Source: Eubacterium sp. (GTDB lineage Bacteria > Bacillota > Clostridia > Lachnospirales > Lachnospiraceae). Taken from it: 33,457 bases of DNA. The notes below the pieces were generated by a model. The model saw nothing but the letters and a program-made list of their open reading frames with translations. It was not told the DNA's origin and ran no database searches. Each line of letters starts with the position of its first letter. Positions within the stretch are counted from its first letter, which is position 1. Positions 15,945-22,296 of this stretch are shown here, piece after piece. The stretch lies in the NCBI GenBank assembly GCA_017459675.1, contig JAFUCM010000010.1, positions 1 to 33,457 on the forward strand. The letters are read 5' to 3'. A program made the position numbers and the translations under genes.

Positions 15945-16647
15945 ATTCATCCTCCCCATTCATGAAAATGTTGATGTAAAGTTCTTCAAGGTCATCATAA
16001 TCTGACCTGCTGACGGTTCGGTTCAGGCTCCCTTCTTTCATGATCATCACATAATCTGCAATATCTTCAATATCTGATACGATATGCGTTGACAGGATGA
16101 TGATCCGTTCACTGGAGGTTTCCGCAAGGAAATTCCTGAATCGGATCCTTTCTCCGGGATCAAGCCCTGCAGTAGGTTCATCCAGGATCAGCACCTTGGG
16201 ATCGTTGAGCATTGCCTGAGCGATTCCGACCCTGCGCTTCATTCCTCCGGACAGCTTCACAATTTTCTTATGACGGACATCTTCAAGCGTAAGCACATGA
16301 AGCAGCCTGTTTATCCGCATTTTTGTCTCTCGCTGGGGAATATTTTTGAGTGCAGCAACATACTCCAGATAATCATAGACCGTCAGATCCCGTCCAAACT
16401 GTATCTCCTGAGGTAAAAATCCGAATGATGCCCTATACAGCCTGTTGTGCCGGATGTCCTTGCCGCAGAACAGGACATTACCCTTGGTGGGCTCCAGTAT
16501 GCCCGCCATCATCCGCATAAGTGTGGTCTTTCCGGCTCCGTTGGCTCCGAGCAGTCCCCATATTCCGGGAGTCAAATTCATGTTGATATCTTTTACTGCT
16601 TCCTTCTTCCTGTAATTTTTTGACAAATTATGAATAATAAGTTCCAT
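15931..16647 (-). CDS. ABC transporter ATP-binding protein
   Basis: A complete 238-aa ATPase: Walker A GANGAGKTT (about 34-42), Q-loop LPQE near 79, signature LSGGMKRR (about 133-140), Walker B VLILDEPTAGLDP (about 152-164) and switch histidine STH near 186. It energises the downstream permease. GGAG precedes the ATG at 16647 but lies in a hairpin (16652-16671) that could mask it. The gene is first in the operon ABC ATPase, permease, LytTR, DUF3021. Confidence 0.93.
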   Translation of the reverse strand: MELIIHNLSKNYRKKEAVKDINMNLTPGIWGLLGANGAGKTTLMRMMAGILEPTKGNVLFCGKDIRHNRLYRASFGFLPQEIQFGRDLTVYDYLEYVAALKNIPQRETKMRINRLLHVLTLEDVRHKKIVKLSGGMKRRVGIAQAMLNDPKVLILDEPTAGLDPGERIRFRNFLAETSSERIIILSTHIVSDIEDIADYVMIMKEGSLNRTVSRSDYDDLEELYINIFMNGEDEYEAV

Positions 16648-16651
16648 ATGC

Positions 16652-16671
16652 AGCTCCTTTCAAAGGGAGCT
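16652..16671 (-). promoter_or_regulatory. Hairpin covering the ATPase ribosome binding site
   Basis: AGCTCC (minus strand, 16671-16666) pairs with GGAGCT (16657-16652), with a T/G wobble and two more A-T pairs inward. The GGAG of the second arm is the apparent ribosome binding site, so folding would reduce translation. The same near-palindrome could be a DNA operator. Confidence 0.4.
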
Positions 16672-16705
16672 TAGCAAAACAAATCGATTCTGTCTCTTGA
16701 ATAAA

Positions 16706-16735
16706 ACCAAGTGGTATTTTTGAAGCACCAAGTGG
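16706..16735 (-). promoter_or_regulatory. Direct repeats with LytTR-like spacing before the ABC operon
   Basis: ACCAAGTGG occurs at 16706-16714 and again at 16727-16735. Two 9-bp repeats are separated by 12 bases (21 bases centre to centre, two helical turns), the spacing described for LytTR-family sites. They stand about 60-90 bases before the ATPase start. The regulator is encoded in the operon itself, so feedback control is likely. The sequence differs from the best-known LytTR consensus. Confidence 0.5.
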
Positions 16736-16814
16736 CAAACTACTCCATGCAGAAGAATGGCACATAGACACGAAGCCTGGAAAATAACCGTATGCGGGGC
16801 GGTAATGCCTGAAT

Positions 16815-16850
16815 AAAAAAGCCATACAGCATCCGAAGATTCCGCATGGC
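16815..16850 (-). terminator. Terminator after the element macrodomain gene
   Basis: GCCAT (16821-16825) and ATGGC (16846-16850) close an interrupted stem, and the minus strand continues with T6 (16820-16815). T-rich sequence also follows on the plus side. It would end the HTH-macrodomain transcript before the ABC operon. Confidence 0.65.
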
Positions 16851-16879
16851 AAATTCTATTTTTTCTGATTGCGGGAAAG

Positions 16880-17659
16880 CTATATCAAGATAGACCGGTA
16901 AATATTCAAATCCTCGTCCTTATAGACGTTAAAAATCACCTTGATGCTGCTGCCCGTCTCAGCAAGCCATTCTCGAACGGTCTTCACCGCAATTTCAGCC
17001 GCCCGTTGGTTCGGGAACATAAAAACCCCTGTAGAGATGCAGCAAAATGCAATGCTCTTTACACCGTTTTCCTCCGCGAGTTCCAGACACGCCCGGTAAC
17101 AGGAAGCCAGCTGCTCCTCGTGCTGCTCTGTCAGCCTCCCCTGAACGATAGGACCGACGGTATGAATCACATAATCAGCGGGCAGGTTATAGGCCGGCGT
17201 GATCTTTGCCCTTCCGGTCGGTTCAGGGTGTCCCTGCTCCCGCATCAGTTCATTGCATCTCAAGCGAAGCTGAATTCCCGCTGCGCTGTGCAGAATGTTG
17301 TCCAGACAGTTGTGAAGGGGGCGGAAACAGCCCAGGAGCTGATCATTACACGGATCGACCACGGCTTCCGCCCGCAGTCTGGACATATTACCCTGCCATA
17401 GATAAATGTGGTCATCGCCTTTCCAGGGTGAAAGCTCAGACAGCTCCACAATGCCTTTCCGGTTCGTTTCCTCCCAGAGATATTCATCCTGAATGCGAAG
17501 GAATTCTTCGTCTATCGGATCCGGCAGGCGCACATTCATCAACGCCCGCAGAAGATCCTTCTGTTCCTGATCATCCTGCGGGATCTGATATTGTTTATAT
17601 TCTGGCTTTTCATTCAGCAGCTGCTGTATCAGCCAGATCCTTTGCTCTTCATGTGTCAT
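16880..17659 (-). CDS. Element-borne zinc-type macrodomain protein (ADP-ribose hydrolase family)
   Basis: A full-length 259-aa relative of the broken host gene, with a helical N-terminal extension (1-75), GCFRPLHNCLDNILH (110-124) containing the presumed zinc ligands H116 and C118 with C111 as another candidate, and CISTGVFMFP (207-216) for phosphate binding. It should remove ADP-ribose from proteins modified by SirTM. The NAAN ADP-ribose motif of the host copy is D102-P-C-N105 here, keeping only the last Asn, so activity or specificity may differ. It overlaps the five-HTH gene by 11 bases. The host copy and this one are clearly divergent, not a recent duplicate. Confidence 0.85.
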   Translation of the reverse strand: MTHEEQRIWLIQQLLNEKPEYKQYQIPQDDQEQKDLLRALMNVRLPDPIDEEFLRIQDEYLWEETNRKGIVELSELSPWKGDDHIYLWQGNMSRLRAEAVVDPCNDQLLGCFRPLHNCLDNILHSAAGIQLRLRCNELMREQGHPEPTGRAKITPAYNLPADYVIHTVGPIVQGRLTEQHEEQLASCYRACLELAEENGVKSIAFCCISTGVFMFPNQRAAEIAVKTVREWLAETGSSIKVIFNVYKDEDLNIYRSILI

Positions 17660-18815
17660 GGATTTCCACTCCCTTTTCTGCAGCGAGCTCTTTGATAATG
17701 TTGTAATTCTTTCTGGATGGCAGGAATCGCTCCGTTTCCCAGTTGCTGATTGTACTCATACTTACACCAAGCAGCTTTCCAAACTCATCCTGCCTGTAAT
17801 GATATGCCTTCCTGATTCTCTGAATATCTCGACCGTAATGAGATTCACAGAAAACCAGATATCCGTCAGAAAACAGATCCGGCTTCTCATTCAATATCTG
17901 AATCGAAATACCCTTCCGTATGGCGGCTTCTTCGATCCTCCTGAAATACTTCAGTTCAGGGACACACATCCCTCTTTCCCATTTCGATACTGCTTCTCCG
18001 GTACATCCGAACAGTTCGCCCATCTCATCAGGGCCGTATCCGTAAGCCATGCGGATACTTGCCATTTTTCTTCCGCAACTGGCGTTGATAAAATCCAGAT
18101 AATCAACGGAGCAATACTCAGGTTCTTCATTCAACCGTTCAATATCGATACCGACATCTTCCGCCAGTCTTTCTATGACATTATAGAAAGCTCTGATGGG
18201 ACGGCTAATACCAATTTCCCAATGTTCGATCGTCTGTTCTTCGCAACCGATCAATGCGGCAAAATCTGTCAATACCATACCATAGATAAGGCGAATTCTG
18301 CGAATCTTCTTCCCGCAGTCTCTGCTTATGAAAGCCGCGTATTTATCCGCATAGCTGTCGGGATCAGTCATAAGCAGATTCATATCCGCACCGGCAGATT
18401 CCATATATTTCTTTAATAAGGCAAAAGCCTCGCGACTGGGGTGGAAGGCATATAATTCCGACTCCCAGATGCTCAGGCGACAGCGCGTAATACCCAGATC
18501 TTCTGCGAACTCTTTTTGTGTTTTCCCATGAAGCTTTCGGATTCTGGCAATTCTGCTTCCATAGCCCTCTCGGCAGAAATTCGTATATTCATCCATCAGT
18601 TCCTCCGGATCAATGCCGAATATCTCCGCATACCGACAGGCATCTGCTTCATGAATACTGACGAAACCGCTTTCCATATTTTTCACAAAGATGTCTGAGC
18701 GCCCCATCATAGCACCAAGTTCTTCTTCAGACAGACCGGCCTTTCTTCTGTAATATCTGAGTTTATCCCCGGGTGATGGGTTTTCCGGCATAGAGACTGC
18801 AGATGCAGAAAGCAC
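17649..18815 (-). CDS. Protein of five tandem XRE-type HTH domains
   Basis: 388 aa made almost wholly of HTH units at about 16-72, 86-145, 167-228, 248-308 and 328-386, with a period of about 80 residues for the last four. Each has the form (D/E)F(A/G)xLxGxxxxxIxxWE, joined by linkers such as DPDSYADKYAAF and KPDLFSDGYLVF. It probably binds extended or repeated DNA, but no target is known. The GTG start at 18815 lies 2 bases after the stop of the host N-terminal fragment; the ATG at 18791 is an alternative. The frame stays open up to the att core, so in the circular element it may be fused to the recombinase. Confidence 0.8.
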   Translation of the reverse strand: MLSASAVSMPENPSPGDKLRYYRRKAGLSEEELGAMMGRSDIFVKNMESGFVSIHEADACRYAEIFGIDPEELMDEYTNFCREGYGSRIARIRKLHGKTQKEFAEDLGITRCRLSIWESELYAFHPSREAFALLKKYMESAGADMNLLMTDPDSYADKYAAFISRDCGKKIRRIRLIYGMVLTDFAALIGCEEQTIEHWEIGISRPIRAFYNVIERLAEDVGIDIERLNEEPEYCSVDYLDFINASCGRKMASIRMAYGYGPDEMGELFGCTGEAVSKWERGMCVPELKYFRRIEEAAIRKGISIQILNEKPDLFSDGYLVFCESHYGRDIQRIRKAYHYRQDEFGKLLGVSMSTISNWETERFLPSRKNYNIIKELAAEKGVEIHDT

Positions 18816-18817
18816 AA

Positions 18818-19240
18818 TCAGCAGCTTCCCATGGTGCAGTTCGATAGATGTGTGATTCTGGTACGTGTCGCTTTATCAATGCATGTGTGACACGGCTGGA
18901 AACAGCCGAGCATCTGAGAATTCGCCGCATTTACAATCGCATCCGCCGCCAGTCTTGTAATATCTCCCTGCCAGACGGAAATACCGTCTTTCTGCACCGG
19001 AATCTCTTCGACTGAAACAATTCCTTTTTCTCTGGCGCGTTCCTGCAAATATGCATCCTGTACCCGGAGGACTTCCTCATCCATGGGTCCCGGCATCCGG
19101 ATATTCATCAGGGACCGGAGAACCTGCTGTTTTCCGGAGATATCTTTGGGGAGTTCCAGATCAATATATTCCTTTGCATCTGCCTTAAATGCCTCTGTCA
19201 GGTAAGCAAGCCGCTCATCCTGTGTCATCCTGTTAGTCAT
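18818..19240 (-). pseudogene. N-terminal half of the split host macrodomain gene
   Basis: Residues 1-122 are host sequence: a helical N-terminal extension, then GDITRLAADAIVNAANSQM with N104-A-A-N107, and CFQPCHTCID with C113, H118 and C120, ending at D122. After the AA core the frame runs 17 residues into the element (A-T-R-T-R-I-T-H...) and stops at 18818. The phosphate-binding loop and half of the fold are missing, so it cannot be a working hydrolase. AAAGGAGG precedes the ATG at 19240, and a strong promoter lies upstream, so it is probably still transcribed and translated and may couple to the HTH gene 2 bases downstream. Confidence 0.92.
18850..18900 (-). other. Attachment junction at the N-terminal macrodomain side
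   Basis: On the minus strand host CACACATGCATTGAT is followed by AA (18874-18873) and element AGCGACACGTACC. The half-site GCGACAC is the exact reverse complement of GTGTCGC at the other end. Inferred attB is CATTGAT-AA-CTGTATTCAT; inferred attP has AAAA between the two half-sites. Confidence 0.8.
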
Positions 19241-19273
19241 GATTGCGTACCTCCTTTTAGCAGATCTGTATTT

Positions 19274-19302
19274 ATTTTACTGCAAAGAAACGATCGTTTC
19301 AA
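19274..19302 (-). promoter_or_regulatory. Host macrodomain-sir2 promoter with palindromic operator
   Basis: TTGAAA (19302-19297) and TAAAAT (19279-19274) are 17 bases apart on the minus strand. GAAACGATCGTTTC (19287-19300), a perfect 14-bp palindrome, occupies the -35 box edge and spacer, a typical repressor position. The promoter originally served the macrodomain-sir2 operon and now reads into the element's HTH and macrodomain genes. Confidence 0.75.
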
Positions 19303-19322
19303 CCGGCGGGCGGAAGCCGTGA

Positions 19323-20126
19323 TCACTCGTCCATCGCGTAACTGATGTCATCCAGTTCCGCATGCAGATAGTCAGACCAGCTGTACTGATTCATAAAATC
19401 TCCGACATACTGATACCGGGATGCTTTCTTCTTGTCAAGCCACTCAAACAGATCACATTCGACCCGGTCTCTTACAATTGCCAGGCTGCCGCGCTGTTTA
19501 CTGATGATGTCAGTGATATGCAGTTTGGTAAGTGTATTCTGCAAATCCTGCCGGAGATTGCCAAGGTAGGATCCCTTGACCTTCGGATCTCCGTCATCTT
19601 CCCAGAGGGTCGCTATGATTTCGCCGTTCGTCGTCTGAACGCCGCGCTTACTGACCAGAATCGCAGCCAGTTCTTTTGTCCTGTTGTATTTAAATGCGAT
19701 CGGCATGCCGTCTACAAAGATTTCAAAATCACCGAATGTCTGAATATATACCCGCTTATTTTGTGCACCGTCTTTCCGGTAGCGCAGTTCTTTGAGCTCC
19801 GTATCCACGGCACTTTCCGCAACAGGCATCAGGATACATCCGCTGGCCCGCAGTGCCATGGCGTCAAATGCGTCCTTTCTGGATTCTGTCATATAAATCA
19901 GGTTGACGTATGGATTCAGATCTTTTAAATAACGTCCGAGCACCAGGCCGTCGATCTCCTGCAGATCCACGCCGAGAAAGGCTGTGCTGACCCGCTCTTC
20001 TCTGGCTGCAGCCAATGCTTCCGGGCTGTTGTCAAAGCACCGGATCTCATCTTTGGGCACCTGCTTTTCCAGTATCTTTTCTAACCGGGTCAGAACGCTT
20101 CTGTTGTTATCGATCGCGAAAATCAT
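19323..20126 (-). CDS. Response-regulator-like protein with degenerate receiver and winged-helix output domain
   Basis: About 267 aa. Residues 1-115 resemble a receiver domain, but the phosphoacceptor position in FLGVDLQEIDG carries Gly where FLD is usual, and the acidic pocket AIDNN is reduced. Residues 130-230 form an OmpR/SARP-type winged helix (VYIQTFGDFEIFVDG, then YNRTKELAAILVSKRG, a Trans_reg_C hallmark). It probably binds DNA without classical phosphorylation. GTG at 20129 is also possible; AAAGGAG precedes both. It lies upstream of the macrodomain promoter and on the same strand. Confidence 0.75.
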   Translation of the reverse strand: MIFAIDNNRSVLTRLEKILEKQVPKDEIRCFDNSPEALAAAREERVSTAFLGVDLQEIDGLVLGRYLKDLNPYVNLIYMTESRKDAFDAMALRASGCILMPVAESAVDTELKELRYRKDGAQNKRVYIQTFGDFEIFVDGMPIAFKYNRTKELAAILVSKRGVQTTNGEIIATLWEDDGDPKVKGSYLGNLRQDLQNTLTKLHITDIISKQRGSLAIVRDRVECDLFEWLDKKKASRYQYVGDFMNQYSWSDYLHAELDDISYAMDE

Positions 20127-20144
20127 CACGTTTACACTCCTTTA

Positions 20145-20633
20145 TCAGAAATCAATGACTGTTACTTTCTGATTCATTCTACGTTCTCTGGTCATATGCA
20201 GCGGATCTACTTCTCCTACCACCAGCATATCCCCGTTCTTTATAATGGCCTCCCGCAGAGGTCCCGCATTGAGATCCGCGATCACCAGCGCCGCAAACCG
20301 GTCATAATTGTCTTCGTCAATCACAGGAAAATGGTAGCGCATCCTGTACCAATGATCCGGGTCATACCCGACCGAGCCGATATACAGCCGGTCCGCAGTC
20401 GCCTCGACTTCATCGGGTCCGGCTTTGGAATCCGGCTCCGCCCCGATATCTTCACAGAATAGCCGGGCGTACACACGGAGGATCTGGTCACGGACCGTCT
20501 CCTCCTCTCCCTGTGAATTTACCTTGCCGGTTTTCGTATTCATAATCTTATAATAGTACTCTTTCGATTCATCACTCTCTTCAAAATGACAGATCGCATC
20601 ATAGAAAGCTTTATCAATTATCCGCTGCGCCAT
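20145..20633 (-). CDS. Protein of unknown function
   Basis: 162 aa from the ATG at 20633, which has GAAAGGA 8 bases upstream; the GTG at 20651 is the alternative. The protein is acidic, soluble, without signal or membrane segment. I recognise no family. A middle segment (VRDQILRVYARLFCEDIGAEPD) is probably helical, and the end is basic (RERRMNQKVTVIDF). Its promoter must lie in or after the 3' end of argH (TATGAT-like box near 20690), since a terminator stands upstream. It may be cotranscribed with the response-regulator gene, 19 bases away. Confidence 0.6.
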   Translation of the reverse strand: MAQRIIDKAFYDAICHFEESDESKEYYYKIMNTKTGKVNSQGEEETVRDQILRVYARLFCEDIGAEPDSKAGPDEVEATADRLYIGSVGYDPDHWYRMRYHFPVIDEDNYDRFAALVIADLNAGPLREAIIKNGDMLVVGEVDPLHMTRERRMNQKVTVIDF

Positions 20634-20685
20634 ATCAAATATCCTTTCCACGGAGCTGTGTTGCCGGTTTTTATATTCATAGTTA

Positions 20686-22269
20686 TCATATCACAGAATG
20701 AAAAGCATGGTACCCTCTGTAATAATAAAATGCGGCGGAAAACGGAACTGTCATTTTCCCATAACGCAAAAACACCCTGGCCTGACCGGCCAGGGTGTTT
20801 CTCCGTTTTCTCTGTATGTTACAAAAGCAACGCTTTTGGCAAAAGCGTTGCTTTTCTTTTGATTCTTTATGTTTTTTGATTCTGCCGGCTTCTTTTGATG
20901 CACGAAACGCCCTGCAGGCAGCGATCTCTTCCGCCATGGACTGCGCCCCCGGTGCACCCGTGGTATTGCGTTTCTCAACGCAGTTTTTCATGCTGATTGC
21001 TTCATAGATATCTTCTTCGATCACATCAGAGAAGCTGCGGAATTCCTCAACCGACAGATCATCCAGTGCGCATCCTCTGTCGATGCAGGCAAGGACCATG
21101 CGGCCGACGATGCCGTGAGCATCCCGGAACGGCACGCCTTTGACAACCAGATAATCCGCGACGTCGGTTGCATTTGTAAATCCGTTTTTCGCGGACTGTT
21201 CCATGACATCTTCCCGGAACTGGATCGTGCGCAGCATTCCGTTGAACAGTGCAATGCAGCCTTTGGTGGTATCGATCGCATCGAATGTCAGTTCCTTATC
21301 CTCTTGCATATCCTTGTTGTAAGCAAGCGGAAGGCCCTTCATCGTCGTCAGCATCTGCATCAGTGCGCCGTAGACACGTCCGGTCTTGCCGCGCACAAGC
21401 TCGGCGATATCCGGATTCTTCTTCTGCGGCATGATGGAACTTCCGGTGCTGTATGCGTCATCGATCTCGACAAACCGGTATTCATTGGTGTTCCACACGA
21501 TGATCTCCTCCGAGAAACGGGAAAGATGCATCATAATGGTGGAAAGTGCCGAAAGCAGCTCAATCAGATAATCCCGGTCAGAGACACTGTCCATGCTGTT
21601 CCGTGTCGGCATATCAAATCCGAGCAGCTCAGCTGTATAGCTTCTGTCGAGCGGATAGGTTGTACCCGCCAGTGCACCGGCTCCGAGCGGACACTGGTTC
21701 ATACGCGCGCGGACATCTGCCAGGCGCTCCACATCGCGGCGGAACATCTCAAAATATGCCCCGAGATGGTGTGCCAGCGATACCGGCTGTGCCTTCTGCA
21801 GATGCGTAAAGCCCGGCATATACATATGCACATGCGCCTCCATCTGCTCCAGCAGTGTCTGCAGGAGACCTTTCAGTTCTTCTGTAACCGCATCGATCTC
21901 ATCTCTGACATAAAGACGCATATCAAGCGCCACCTGGTCATTGCGGCTGCGCCCCGTGTGCAGTTTCTTGCCCGCATCTCCGATCCGGTCAATCAGATTT
22001 GCTTCGACGAAGCTGTGAATATCTTCATACTCCTCTGTGATCTGCAGCATTCCGGACTCGACATCAGCAAGGATTCCCTCAAGTCCTGCAATAATCTGAT
22101 CCCGCTCTTCTCCGGTCAGAATCTGCTGCTTCGCCAGCATCTTTACATGCGCGATGCTGCCGCGGATATCCTGCCGGTAAAAACGCTGATCAAATCCGAT
22201 GGACGCATTGAATGCATAGACAAGTTTATCGGTTTCATGCGTAAATCTTCCGCCCCATAACTGTGCCAT
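20686..22269 (-). CDS. argH: Argininosuccinate lyase, with an unusual run-on C-terminus
   Basis: Last step of arginine synthesis: cleaves argininosuccinate to arginine and fumarate. The signature GSSIMPQKKNPDIAEL near 278-293 and TSxSRND-like GRSRNDQ near 111 are present. The family usually ends near 460 aa, but here the frame reaches 527 aa. The extra residues (from about 465) are translated hairpin DNA and the operon's terminator. One more A in the A6 run at 20872-20877 would place TAA after about 467 residues. Likely a frameshift, sequencing error or non-stop message. GGAAGGA lies before the ATG. It is last in ilvA-queH-argH. Confidence 0.9.
   Translation of the reverse strand: MAQLWGGRFTHETDKLVYAFNASIGFDQRFYRQDIRGSIAHVKMLAKQQILTGEERDQIIAGLEGILADVESGMLQITEEYEDIHSFVEANLIDRIGDAGKKLHTGRSRNDQVALDMRLYVRDEIDAVTEELKGLLQTLLEQMEAHVHMYMPGFTHLQKAQPVSLAHHLGAYFEMFRRDVERLADVRARMNQCPLGAGALAGTTYPLDRSYTAELLGFDMPTRNSMDSVSDRDYLIELLSALSTIMMHLSRFSEEIIVWNTNEYRFVEIDDAYSTGSSIMPQKKNPDIAELVRGKTGRVYGALMQMLTTMKGLPLAYNKDMQEDKELTFDAIDTTKGCIALFNGMLRTIQFREDVMEQSAKNGFTNATDVADYLVVKGVPFRDAHGIVGRMVLACIDRGCALDDLSVEEFRSFSDVIEEDIYEAISMKNCVEKRNTTGAPGAQSMAEEIAACRAFRASKEAGRIKKHKESKEKQRFCQKRCFCNIQRKRRNTLAGQARVFLRYGKMTVPFSAAFYYYRGYHAFHSVI
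20768..20798 (-). terminator. Strong terminator of the ilvA-queH-argH operon
   Basis: ACACCCTGGCC (20772-20782) and GGCCAGGGTGT (20788-20798) form a perfect 11-bp stem with a 5-base loop, followed on the minus strand by T5. It lies inside the extended argH reading frame, about 80 bases before that frame's stop. Confidence 0.9.
20823..20855. repeat. 15-bp perfect hairpin at the argH 3' end
   Basis: AAAAGCAACGCTTTT (20823-20837) and AAAAGCGTTGCTTTT (20841-20855) are exact reverse complements with a 3-base loop. Flanked by A/T-rich sequence, it could be a second terminator or a dispersed palindromic repeat. Confidence 0.75.
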
Positions 22270-22296
22270 GTGGTTCTTCCTTCCTGCTTTCTGATA

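Larger units (their letters stand above)
3282..18874. mobile_element. Integrative mobilizable element inserted in the macrodomain gene, about 15.6 kb
   Basis: Ends are defined by the split host gene. Host codons stop at GAT-AA (18875/18873) and resume at AA-C (3283/3281). Joining them gives 816 bases, exactly 272 codons with stop, and reads CIDN-CIHTYAGIQLR, a typical zinc-macrodomain segment. The element carries a serine recombinase next to one end, a MobV relaxase, an oriT, and primase and helicase genes. No conjugative type IV secretion genes are seen, so it is mobilizable and not self-conjugative. Cargo comprises sigma factors, an ABC transporter with LytTR control, a five-HTH protein and a second macrodomain gene. 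Confidence 0.88.

Noticed and set aside
16628-16852. 74-codon minus-strand frame before the ABC ATPase
   Set aside because: Starts inside a terminator hairpin and covers the promoter and direct repeats; no ribosome binding site.
3284-18872. Element as a self-transferable conjugative element
   Set aside because: No coupling protein, VirB4 or other type IV secretion genes are present; it has mobilization genes only.
3284-18872. Element as a prophage
   Set aside because: No capsid, portal, terminase, tail or lysis genes are seen.
3282-18874. A three-base AAA core, giving attB with AAA
   Set aside because: Both junctions do show AAA, but an AAA attB shifts the host macrodomain frame, and the odd spacer does not centre the inverted repeat on a dinucleotide. 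AA in attB and AAAA in attP fit both facts. Not fully excluded.
21115-22260. Plus-strand 381-codon frame opposite argH
   Set aside because: Histidine- and cysteine-rich translation typical of an antisense frame; argH is unmistakable.
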